Source: Nostoc calcicola FACHB-3891 (lineage in GTDB: Bacteria > Cyanobacteriota > Cyanobacteriia > Cyanobacteriales > Nostocaceae). From it: a stretch of DNA of 64,000 nucleotides. The notes beneath the pieces were generated by a model, which worked only from the letters and a program-made list of their open reading frames with translations, was not told where the DNA came from and did not search any database. The DNA is taken from NCBI RefSeq assembly GCF_014697355.1, contig NZ_JACJRQ010000015.1, forward strand, positions 1 through 64,000. Reading direction: 5' to 3'. A program made the translations under genes and the position numbers. This document shows, piece after piece, positions 25,338-33,967 of this stretch (position 1 is its first letter; each line of letters starts with the position of its first letter).

Positions 25338-28300
25338 ATGCTAAATCGTACTGGATATCAAATCAACTCGACTCTCCACGAAGGAATTCAAACTGTTATT
25401 TATCAAACACAAAGACCGAACACACAACAGCAAGTTATTATCAAGCTGCTTAAAAATGAATATCCTACCCTCGAAGCCTTTACTCGCTTAAAAAATGAGT
25501 ATCAAATTCAGCAAGATTTAGACCATCCAAATATAGTTAAAGCCATCGGTTTAGAAACCTTTGATAATCGTGTAGGATTGTTATTAGAAGACTTTGGTGG
25601 TCAGTCTTTAGCTGACATTTTACAAACAAAAAAACTTGACTTAATTAACCATTTAAAAATTGCTATTCAACTAACTAAAGCTTTAGATCATTTACATAAA
25701 AACCAGATTATTCATAAAGATATCAAACCTAGTAATATCATTATTAACTCCCAGACGGGTATTGTTAAACTCACAGACTTTGGTATTGCCTCCCGCCTCA
25801 ATAAAGAAAATCCTCAATTTACTAACCCTAACTCCGTTGAAGGCACACTTGCTTACATGTCTCCCGAACAAACTGGGAGAATGAATCGTATTATCGATTA
25901 TCGCACTGACTTTTATTCTTTTGGTGTGACTTTATATGAAATGCTCACTGAGCAAACACCATTTTTTAGCGAAGATCCCCTAGAAGTAGTTTATAGTCAC
26001 ATTGCTGTTCAACCAACAAACCCGCAGGCATTAAATCCCAATATTCCTAGTGCCATTTCCGAAATTGTTATGAAGCTGATGGCAAAAAATGCCGAAGACA
26101 GGTATCAAAGTGCCACAGGATTATTAGTAGACTTAGAATTATGTCTCAAACAGTTAGAAACTCAGGGTATAATTACTAATTTTATTCCAGGCCGTTTAGA
26201 TGTTTTAAGCCAGTTATTAATTCCCCAAAAATTATATGGCCGCGAACAACAAGTTAATGAACTGTTAGCAGCATTTGAGCGTGTTAATAATCCCCCTGAA
26301 TCCCTGGTTATTGACGGGAGACTAAAGGGAGTAGAAATGATGCTAGTTTCTGGTTATTCTGGCATTGGGAAATCAGTTTTAGTCAACGAAGTTAATAAAC
26401 CCATTACTCGCAGAAAAGGTTATTTTATTTGTGGCAAATTTGACCAATTAAAACGAAATATCCCTTATGCTTCTTTAATTCAAGCTTTTGCTTATTTAAT
26501 GCGTTATTTGCTCACAGAGAATAATGAAAAAATAGAAAGATGGCGCGATAAAATATTATCAGCTTTAGGGACAAATGGAAAAGTCATTACGGATGTAATT
26601 CCAGAAGTAGAATTAATCATTGGGAAACAGCCGGAAGTTCCGCAAATTGGGGCAGCAGAATCACAAAACCGGTTCAATCGTGTTTTTAAAGAATTTATCC
26701 AAATTTTCACTCAAAAAGAACACCCATTAGTCATATTTTTAGACGATTTGCAATGGGCGGATTCAGCCACATTAAATTTAATCCAACTGCTAATAACTGA
26801 CAGCGACAGTAAACATCTATTGTTTATTGGGGCATATAGAGATAATGAAGTTAGTCCGGCACACCCATTAATCCAAAAAATAGAAGAAATTAAGAATGCC
26901 GGTACAGTTGTTAATAATTTGGTGTTGCAGCCTTTAAATTTAGAGAATGTAACTCAACTAATTGCTGAAACTCTCCAAGAGACAGAAATCGGAATTTTGA
27001 ATCAGCAAATTATTCCCTTAGCTGAATTGATTTGTAGTAAAACAGGTGGAAATCCATTTTTTATCACACAACTAATTCAGGTACTTTATCAAGAAAAACT
27101 GTTAAGATTTGACTTTGTGAATGCTAAATGGCAATGGAGTCTAGAGGATATTCAAGCAATTGGAATTACTGAGAAAAATGTAGTGGAACTAGTTGCAAGT
27201 CGGGTTGAAAAGCTACCACAGTTTACCCAAGATGTTTTAAAACTAGCAGCTTGTGTAGGTGACAGATTTAGTTTGGATATTTTATCTATAGTCAATGAAA
27301 AGTCACCTTCTGCGACAGCTAATGATTTACACTCAGCTTTACAAGCGGGATTAATTCTGCCTTTAAGTGAAGCCTACCGCATTCCTCTGGTTTTTAATCA
27401 AGAAGAAGCGGTGAATTTAAATTTCGATACTTCACGAGTGGGTTATAAGTTCTTGCATGACAGAGTACAACAAGCAGCATATTCATTGATTCCAAAAGAA
27501 CTCAAGAAATCTACTCATTTAAAAATCGGTCAATTACTCCTGCAAAATATACCTCAGGAGGAAATAGAAGCAAATATTTTTGATATCGTTAATCAGTTGA
27601 ATGTAGGTATCAGTAACCTAATAGAGCAATCTAAAAAAACTGAATTAGCACGATTGAATTTAATTGCAGGACAAAAAGCTAAAGCGTCTACAGCTTATGA
27701 AGCTGCTGTAAAATACTTAACAACTGGCATAGAACTTTTAAGTATAGACGCTTGGCAAACTGACTATACTTTAACTGTAGCTTTATATGAAGGAGGCGCA
27801 GAGGTAGCCTATTTGAGTGGTAACTTTGAGCAGATGCACCAATGGGCTGAAGTAGTGGAGCAGGAAGCTAAAATTATTTTAGATAAAGTCAAAGTCTATG
27901 AAGTACAAATTATCGCTTCTATAATTCAAAGCAAACAAATTCAAGCTATTAAAATAGCGGTATCGACTCTGCAATTGTTAGGAATCAGGTTTCCAGATGA
28001 ACCCACATCAGATGATATTCAGCAGGGAATGAATGAAATCGCTGTTCATTTGCAAGGGAAAGTTATTGCAGATTTAATTAACTTACCATTAATGATCGAT
28101 CCTAACAAGATTGCAGCCATGAGAATCTTAATGGGAGTTCTGCCGGCGGCTTTTCAAACTGCTCCGGCAATGATGCCAATTATTGTTTGTGAAATGGTCA
28201 ATTTGTCCTTAAAATATGGCAATACGGCTGTATCTGCTTATGGTTATAGTCTTTATGGATTACTTCTTTGTGGAGTTCAAGGAGAAATTGATTCTGGCTA

Positions 28301-30779
28301 TGAATTTGGCAAATTAGCTTCTAGTTTAGTCTCACAATTTAATGCTCAAGAACTCAAGGCTAAAATTCTGACGGTTGTTAGCGCTCATGTTATGCATTGG
28401 AAAGAGCATGTTAAGGAGACATTAACATCATCCATTGCAGGATATTCTAGTGGTTTGGAAACCGGAGATTTAGAATATGCTGGTTATTGTGGTTACATTT
28501 ATCCCTATCATTCCTTTTGGCTGGGTAAGGAACTATCGATTTTAGAAAAAGAATTAATAGCTTATTGTGATTCACTGAAAAAAATCAAGCAACAAGTAGC
28601 TTTAACTTGGAACCTAGTATATTTACAAACAGTTTTAAATTTGCAAGGAAGTTGCGAAAATGTTGATTGTTTAATTGGTGAAGCCTACGATGAACAAAGT
28701 ATGCTGCCAATTCATCAGCAACTCAACGACCTTTATACAATTAACCATTTATTTGTAAATAAGCTGATGCTTTCTTACTTATTTGGAGAGTATTTTAAAG
28801 CTGTAGAATATGCTGCGATCGCAGAAAAATCTTTAGGTGGTGTTACAGGGTTATTTGTTGTTCCACTGTTCTATTTTTACGATTCTTTAGCCCACTTGGC
28901 TATCTATCATACTGCTAAAGAGTCTGAGCAGCAAGCTATTTTGCAAAAAGTCGAGGCTAATCAGCAAAAAATGAAACTGTGGGCTACTCATGCTCCCACA
29001 AATCACTTACACAGATTTTATCTTGTGGAAGCAGAACGATATCAAGTTTTAGATCAAAAGCTTGAAGCAATGGACTACTATGAAAATTCTCTTGCCAAAT
29101 CTCAAGAAAATGGTTTTCTCCAAGAAGAAGCTTTAGCTTATGAGTTAGCAGGAAAATTTTATCAATCTCTAGGTAAACAGTTAATTTCTCAAACTTATAT
29201 AACTAAAGCCTATTATGGCTATATTCGTTGGGGTGCGATCGCTAAAGTTAAACACCTAGAATTACAGTACTCTTTTCTAATAGAACAAACTACTACTGTA
29301 GAAACTTCTATTCCTAAAGTAGATAAAATTAGGCTTACTACTACTACGACTACTAATAGCAGCTTAAGCGATTTTTTAGATTTTAATGCATTCATCAAGT
29401 TTTCGCAAGCGATTACTAATGAAATCGTTCTAGAAAATTTATTGAGCAAGTTAATCAAAATTTTACTAGAGAATGCTGCTGCACAAAAAGCATTACTACT
29501 GCTACTTAAAGATAATAAACTATATATTGAAGCTTCGGGGAATGTTACCGACAAAGCAGTGACAGTTTTAGATTCTATTCCTGTTGAAATCTATCAGGAT
29601 TTACCACTTACTGTTATTAATTATGTTTTACGAACTCAGCAATATCTTGTTTTAAATGATGCCATAGTTGCAGAGCCATTTAATATTGATATTTATATTC
29701 AACAATCTCAAATAAAATCAATCTTTTGTTTGCCAATTATTTATCAATCACAGCTTACTGGTATTATTTATTTAGAGAACAAGCTATCATCAGGAGCTTT
29801 TATTCCAGAAAGAGTAGAGGTATTAAAGGTCTTAGTTTCTCAAATGGCTATTGCTATAGAAAATGCGCGTTTGTACACAATAGAACAAGAAAAATCTAGG
29901 CAATTAGAACAGTCATTCAAAGATTTACAAGAAGCACAAATACAGCTGATCCAAAGTGAAAAAATGTCTTCTCTGGGGAATTTGGTTGCAGGTGTAGCAC
30001 ACGAAATCAATAACCCCATTGCTTTTATTACAGGTAGTATCGCTCATGCCAAAGATACTGTGAAAGATTTAATTGACTATCTGCAACTCTATCGAGAAAA
30101 ATTTCCTAATCCTGGTACTGAAATTGACGAAAAAGGCGAAGAAATAGATATAGATTTCTTGCTCCAAGATTTACCTAAAATGATTGATGGGATGACGGTA
30201 GGAACGCAGCGTATTCGTAATATTAGTACCTCTCTTCGTACTTTTTCCCGCGCTGATACTACCTCTAAAGTATTAGCTAATATCCATGAAGGTATTGATA
30301 GTACTTTAATGATTTTACAGCATCGCCTGAAAGCCGATCGTAATCGCCCAGCCATTCAAGTCATTAAAAATTATGGAGATATCCCATTAGTGAAATGCTA
30401 TTTGGGACAATTGAATCAGGTGTTTATGAATATTTTAGCAAATGCGATCGATGCTTTAGAAGAAGTAAATATCGGTCGTGATTTTATAGATATTCAAGAC
30501 AATTATCCGAATATTATCAGTATTTTTACTCAGATAAGTGAAGATAATGAAAATGTAGTAATTAAGTTTCGAGATAATGCCAAAGGAATGTCAGAAGAAG
30601 TTAAAGCCTGCATATTTGAAAATTTATTTACTACTAAATCTGTGGGTAAAGGTACAGGATTAGGATTATCTATTAGCCGCCAAATTATAGTAGAAAACCA
30701 CGTAGGAAGTTTGATTTGTGAATCAGCTGTAGGGGAAGGAACAGAATTTATAATTTCTATTCCCACATCTGGAGAATAA
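25338..30779 (+). CDS. HstK-type multi-kinase: Ser/Thr kinase - AAA ATPase - GAF - histidine kinase
   Basis: The 1813-residue protein is built as a eukaryotic-type kinase (residues about 8-270; HKDIKPSN near 125-132, DFG near 147, GTLAYMSPEQTGR) and an AAA/STAND-like ATPase (from LYGREQQV; Walker A GYSGIGKS near 340, LVIFLDDLQWAD as Walker B). A long helical TPR-like middle follows, then a GAF domain (about 1360-1510) and a histidine kinase (H-box GVAHEINNPIAF near 1552, N-box NILANAIDAL, G-boxes RDNAKGM and GTGLGLSIS). Both kinase sites look intact. The GAF has no bilin cysteine. This architecture is known from Nostoc/Anabaena and other large-genome bacteria, linking Ser/Thr and His phosphorylation. 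It is cytoplasmic; the signal is unknown. Confidence 0.93.
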   Translation: MLNRTGYQINSTLHEGIQTVIYQTQRPNTQQQVIIKLLKNEYPTLEAFTRLKNEYQIQQDLDHPNIVKAIGLETFDNRVGLLLEDFGGQSLADILQTKKLDLINHLKIAIQLTKALDHLHKNQIIHKDIKPSNIIINSQTGIVKLTDFGIASRLNKENPQFTNPNSVEGTLAYMSPEQTGRMNRIIDYRTDFYSFGVTLYEMLTEQTPFFSEDPLEVVYSHIAVQPTNPQALNPNIPSAISEIVMKLMAKNAEDRYQSATGLLVDLELCLKQLETQGIITNFIPGRLDVLSQLLIPQKLYGREQQVNELLAAFERVNNPPESLVIDGRLKGVEMMLVSGYSGIGKSVLVNEVNKPITRRKGYFICGKFDQLKRNIPYASLIQAFAYLMRYLLTENNEKIERWRDKILSALGTNGKVITDVIPEVELIIGKQPEVPQIGAAESQNRFNRVFKEFIQIFTQKEHPLVIFLDDLQWADSATLNLIQLLITDSDSKHLLFIGAYRDNEVSPAHPLIQKIEEIKNAGTVVNNLVLQPLNLENVTQLIAETLQETEIGILNQQIIPLAELICSKTGGNPFFITQLIQVLYQEKLLRFDFVNAKWQWSLEDIQAIGITEKNVVELVASRVEKLPQFTQDVLKLAACVGDRFSLDILSIVNEKSPSATANDLHSALQAGLILPLSEAYRIPLVFNQEEAVNLNFDTSRVGYKFLHDRVQQAAYSLIPKELKKSTHLKIGQLLLQNIPQEEIEANIFDIVNQLNVGISNLIEQSKKTELARLNLIAGQKAKASTAYEAAVKYLTTGIELLSIDAWQTDYTLTVALYEGGAEVAYLSGNFEQMHQWAEVVEQEAKIILDKVKVYEVQIIASIIQSKQIQAIKIAVSTLQLLGIRFPDEPTSDDIQQGMNEIAVHLQGKVIADLINLPLMIDPNKIAAMRILMGVLPAAFQTAPAMMPIIVCEMVNLSLKYGNTAVSAYGYSLYGLLLCGVQGEIDSGYEFGKLASSLVSQFNAQELKAKILTVVSAHVMHWKEHVKETLTSSIAGYSSGLETGDLEYAGYCGYIYPYHSFWLGKELSILEKELIAYCDSLKKIKQQVALTWNLVYLQTVLNLQGSCENVDCLIGEAYDEQSMLPIHQQLNDLYTINHLFVNKLMLSYLFGEYFKAVEYAAIAEKSLGGVTGLFVVPLFYFYDSLAHLAIYHTAKESEQQAILQKVEANQQKMKLWATHAPTNHLHRFYLVEAERYQVLDQKLEAMDYYENSLAKSQENGFLQEEALAYELAGKFYQSLGKQLISQTYITKAYYGYIRWGAIAKVKHLELQYSFLIEQTTTVETSIPKVDKIRLTTTTTTNSSLSDFLDFNAFIKFSQAITNEIVLENLLSKLIKILLENAAAQKALLLLLKDNKLYIEASGNVTDKAVTVLDSIPVEIYQDLPLTVINYVLRTQQYLVLNDAIVAEPFNIDIYIQQSQIKSIFCLPIIYQSQLTGIIYLENKLSSGAFIPERVEVLKVLVSQMAIAIENARLYTIEQEKSRQLEQSFKDLQEAQIQLIQSEKMSSLGNLVAGVAHEINNPIAFITGSIAHAKDTVKDLIDYLQLYREKFPNPGTEIDEKGEEIDIDFLLQDLPKMIDGMTVGTQRIRNISTSLRTFSRADTTSKVLANIHEGIDSTLMILQHRLKADRNRPAIQVIKNYGDIPLVKCYLGQLNQVFMNILANAIDALEEVNIGRDFIDIQDNYPNIISIFTQISEDNENVVIKFRDNAKGMSEEVKACIFENLFTTKSVGKGTGLGLSISRQIIVENHVGSLICESAVGEGTEFIISIPTSGE

Positions 30780-30795
30780 TAAACTTCTGTGTAAG

Positions 30796-30888
30796 TATAG
30801 CGTACTGAGGTACACCTGTAGGGGCACGGCACTGTTCCCTACACCTAGCGATATAATGTTGTACCGCATCTGAATGGGAACCGCTATA
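30796..30888. repeat. Palindromic repeat P1, copy c
   Basis: The unit begins tatagcgtactgaggtacac, continues ctgtaggggcacggcactg and ends gaatgggaaccgctata. The central right arm is shortened (ttccctacacc). Confidence 0.8.
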
Positions 30889-31270
30889 GTATAGCCGCAG
30901 CTATTTGACTTATTTAAGAAGTGGATTATCTTGCTTATCATGAATGATTTATAATTGCTATAGCAATTCTATTTAATTTCTAACAAATGGCAGAATAAAG
31001 AATATTTTGCTGTTGATAAAACTATGGAGATGGTAATGTATTTACTTAATCAAATCAACATAATTTTAGCTGTAATTAACATGAAAAAGTTTATTAATTG
31101 CCTGTTATAACTGGTTATATACATCAAGTCTTGTACTACTTTTATCATCTACTGGCTGATATCAAAAACTTCTAACTAAATATGCAATAATTTTATTCAT
31201 TTTTTATGAGCTAAAATTATTAGCCTAAAATTTAGTTGTGGGTAAAGTATAAGATGCGAAAATTGTAACA
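30889..31270. other. AT-rich intergenic region upstream of the NTF2-like gene
   Basis: About 380 bp, very AT-rich, without a recognisable frame, RNA or repeat. It probably holds the promoter of the next gene. Confidence 0.3.
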
Positions 31271-31287
31271 ATTAAGGGAGTCATCTT

Positions 31288-31950
31288 GTGGAAAAACGAA
31301 GAGAAAATGGGCGAATAATTTCAAAGGCTATCTCATTTTTGTTAAATCGTATAAGCTTGATTGTGGTTGCAGTCACTCTTGTATTGTTTATTGGAGGTAG
31401 GTTTGAACTAGCAAGTGCATCTCAACCTAACGCAGAATTAGAAATTCAACAATTAACAAGCTGTTACGCGCTGGGAACTGACGCCATTGGTAGAGGAAAT
31501 CTTTTAGAGGGAAAGAATATTTATCGAGATTGTTTTACCCAAGATTCAGTCATCACTGCCGTTTTTCCTGATGGAGCAAGTGAAACACGCATTGGGACAG
31601 ATTCTTGGGCAGATTTTGTTTATTCAGTATTCCAAGGAAATGGATATCAAGCTACCCAACATTTGATGGGTACGATAAACATCTCTTTTCAAAATAATAA
31701 AGCAAAGATGACTTCTTATCTTCATGCGACTCATAAACGTTCGGAAACTAGTATTGATGTCGCTAATGGCACTTATGAAGATGAAGTAGTCAATAGAAAT
31801 GGGCGCTGGAAAATCCGTAATCGTACTCTTAAACTCATTGATTTCTTAAACCTCAGTTCTCCAACTACTAATTCTTCAGCTGCTAATGCCCGAACCAATA
31901 ATTCCTCAAGTACCTTTGTCAGACCAAATATACCTCGCTTAGAGCAGTAA
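31288..31950 (+). CDS. Secreted SnoaL/NTF2-like protein
   Basis: The 220-residue protein starts at GTG 31288, which is decided by AAGGGAG 7 nt upstream. A membrane or signal helix (ISLIVVAVTLVLFIGG, about residues 29-44) precedes an NTF2/SnoaL-like domain (ELEIQQLTSCYALGTDAIGR; YRDCFTQDSVITAVFPDG; VNRNGRWKIRNRTLKLIDFL). Many such folds are ligand-binding or isomerase-like, but no catalytic residue set can be assigned. The tail is Ser/Asn/Thr-rich. A long hairpin follows the stop, so the gene is probably monocistronic. Confidence 0.7.
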   Translation: MEKRRENGRIISKAISFLLNRISLIVVAVTLVLFIGGRFELASASQPNAELEIQQLTSCYALGTDAIGRGNLLEGKNIYRDCFTQDSVITAVFPDGASETRIGTDSWADFVYSVFQGNGYQATQHLMGTINISFQNNKAKMTSYLHATHKRSETSIDVANGTYEDEVVNRNGRWKIRNRTLKLIDFLNLSSPTTNSSAANARTNNSSSTFVRPNIPRLEQ

Positions 31951-31971
31951 TTGTTAAAACTGGATAAGGCG

Positions 31972-32028
31972 AAAGTAAAAAGTAAAAGAAAAATAGATTA
32001 ACTATTTCTTTTTACTTTTTACTTTTTA
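31972..32028 (+). terminator. Long A/T hairpin terminator candidate
   Basis: Twenty bases past the stop, aaagtaaaaagtaaaagaaa pairs with tttctttttactttttactt around a short loop, and the right arm is T-rich. The structure could terminate transcription from either side; it may also be a tandem repeat (aagtaaa). Confidence 0.6.
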
Positions 32029-32291
32029 TTCTGTTTAATGTATGAGTAGAAAATTTCACTCTTCGCTATGAGCTTGTGAACAATTTGCTGTAATGCGTGA
32101 GCTTAAACAGCCCTTAAGTAACTAGACGTAAATAAATTAAAATTTGTACTAAGGATTTTAGTCCTGATAATTCTGAAGAAGCGATTTGGTGAAAAACTAG
32201 ACAGCTAAAGATGTTTATAGTATATTTGTACTATAAACAACTGTTACATAAAACTTTAACACTCCCGATTACGCAGGAGAGCATAAAAGAA
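32029..32291. other. Upstream region of the KTSC gene
   Basis: About 260 bp with no gene. Frames in it extend the KTSC frame upstream to 32211 but lack domain character. The element caggaga lies about 15 nt before the chosen ATG. Confidence 0.3.
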
Positions 32292-32720
32292 ATGAGGCTA
32301 TCTAAGGTAGACTTGAGTAGTTTAGTAGCGATCGCTCACTCTGACGGATATTTGCAGTTGTTACTCGATCGGGGTAACGAACTAGAGTTTTTGGAAATTC
32401 CAGCGCCGATACAAGCTTACGAAGGATTGCAAGAACTGAACGAGGTTATCGCCGAAACCACTGCATTACCCTTTGAGGAAGAACCAATTGCTATGTTACC
32501 AGTTAGCTCAACGATGGCGGCAGCTGTAGGCTACGATCGCGACGAACAGATTTTGCAAGTTGAGTTTCAAAATGGCGCTGTTTATCACTACTTAGGGGTA
32601 GACGAGGATACTTGGGAAGATTTACATGCCTCTGACTCAATTGGCGGTTTTTTCAATCAAGAAATTAAAGGCAGATATGAGTGCGATCGTATAGACAACA
32701 GCGATTATACTAATTATTAA
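32292..32720 (+). CDS. KTSC-domain protein
   Basis: A 142-residue protein. The C-terminal KTSC domain (AAVGYDRDEQILQVEFQNGA, then VYHYLGVDEDTWEDLHASDS and GGFFNQEIKGRYECDRI) is a short beta-rich module found alone or fused to nucleases and tRNA-ligase-like proteins; its function is unknown, though single-stranded nucleic-acid binding has been suggested. The N-terminal part (MRLSKVDLSSLVAIAHSDGY) is acidic. I choose the ATG at 32292 over 32211 because the upstream residues are hydrophobic and unlike the family. A truncated Rpn-type gene follows 68 bp later. Confidence 0.72.
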   Translation: MRLSKVDLSSLVAIAHSDGYLQLLLDRGNELEFLEIPAPIQAYEGLQELNEVIAETTALPFEEEPIAMLPVSSTMAAAVGYDRDEQILQVEFQNGAVYHYLGVDEDTWEDLHASDSIGGFFNQEIKGRYECDRIDNSDYTNY

Positions 32721-32788
32721 CAAAATTTTCGCCGAAACAGCGCACCAAATTGTGAAATAGGTGCTTTGAAACATAGTCCAGCAGTGCT

Positions 32789-33385
32789 TTGTTCAGGGAA
32801 GCTAATTTAGGGCGGTTGTGGATTTTGGCTCCCAGTGCTTCAGATAATTTGGTTAACAGTTTTGCGGCTAGACTAGAGCTAGAAACCTGGAGTAATGGTG
32901 TGTACTTCCTACCAGAATCTTTGAGGACAGTAATAGTAGCGATTAACGAACTACCTATAACTGATGACACATTGCTTCTGAGGATTTTAGGCAAAGGTGA
33001 AACACAACGCCAAGCTGTTAGTGAATTATTGGCACTCTCAGAAAATAATCTGTTAAAAGAAAATACTCTCAAACTGATTACTAATTGGCGGATAGTTCTA
33101 GTTCAACAACAAGAAAGTTTAACCGAGGAAGACCAGGAACTAATTATGAATTTGTCACAAGCTTATCAACAATGGGAAGAAACCACAATACAGCAAGGAG
33201 TACAGCAAGAACGCCGTCAAGTTGTGGAAAACTTGTTGAAATTTAGGTTTGGTTCTGTGGATGAGAAATTGGCGAGAGCCATCGATAGTTTCTTGCAGTT
33301 ATCACCAGATGACTTTGCTAGAGTTTTACTCGAATTACCTAATTTATCCCGTGAAGAGTTGTTAGCAAGACTTGATTTGCAATAA
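32789..33385 (+). pseudogene. Rpn/DUF4351-type protein, N-terminally truncated
   Basis: The readable part (ETWSNGVYFLPESLRTVIVA ... ILGKGETQRQAVSELLAL) and the end (VVENLLKFRFGSVDEKLARA ... LPNLSREELLARLDLQ, a DUF4351 domain) match the C-terminal two thirds of recombination-promoting-nuclease/putative transposase (PD-(D/E)XK) proteins common in cyanobacteria. The N-terminal nuclease core, normally about 100 residues longer, is absent. The first 20 or so residues (MFREANLGRLWILAPS) do not look like the family. In 32710-32850 the minus strand also reads protein-like (RPKLASLNKALLDYVSKHLF), suggesting foreign DNA has replaced the start. It is probably non-functional. Confidence 0.65.
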
Positions 33386-33498
33386 TAGCTAATACAGCAT
33401 AATTCAGAATTCCGAATGGGCTACGCCCCGCTGCGCTAACAGAATCCAGAATTTACAAGTCAATACTTCGCCATTTTTTTATAGATTGGGTTAAGCGT
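33386..33498. repeat. ccagaatt/ttctgaa-type degenerate repeats
   Basis: The sequences cataattcagaattccgaat and cagaatccagaattt lie around ctacgccccgctgcgc. They look like decayed heptamer arrays. Confidence 0.4.
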
Positions 33499-33548
33499 AC
33501 CACTTCGTGGAAGCAAGCTACGCCTAGCGTCTCGTAGAGAAGCGAAAC
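33499..33548. repeat. GCGTCTC-type palindromic repeat
   Basis: The sequence cttcgtggaagcaagctacg is followed by cctagcgtctcgtagagaag. Confidence 0.65.
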
Positions 33549-33950
33549 CTAACCTACAAATCAGGGGATTTTTCGATTTGGCGAAGGTGTTGACAAGTAA
33601 AACAGGTTTTATTTATCCCTAGCTTTGAAGTTAAGCTTCTTTTTTTCCATTTTATTGAAATCTGCTGTATAACGATAAACCAAATTTTACCTGTAATTAA
33701 AGATAGCTTTACCTTTAATTAAACAAAGATAATTTCTAATTATCCTCAGTGTCCAAGGGGAGATCCTAATGTCTATAATTCGGGTAAAATCGTGAATGTA
33801 TCCTAAAAAGATACTATAAAATATAATGACAAGACAATTAGGGCATAATACCTCTGAATTTTGGAATTCAGAATTGCCCTTCAGATTTCTATATGATATT
33901 GTCAAAATAGTTTTCAGGGTTCAGCTTTCCGATCTGGTATCGTAATATCT
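33549..33950. other. Intergenic region upstream of the CBM20 fusion gene
   Basis: About 400 bp, AT-rich, with no convincing gene; a 72-codon minus-strand frame has no protein-like features. The motif ttggaattcagaattgcc near 33859 is another heptamer remnant. Confidence 0.35.
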
Positions 33951-33967
33951 AAATCAGGGAAAAACTT

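Noticed and set aside
29430..29870. GAF domain of the HstK-type kinase as a possible bilin sensor
   Set aside because: It lacks a cysteine at the bilin position and lacks the cyanobacteriochrome signature; it looks like a generic GAF.
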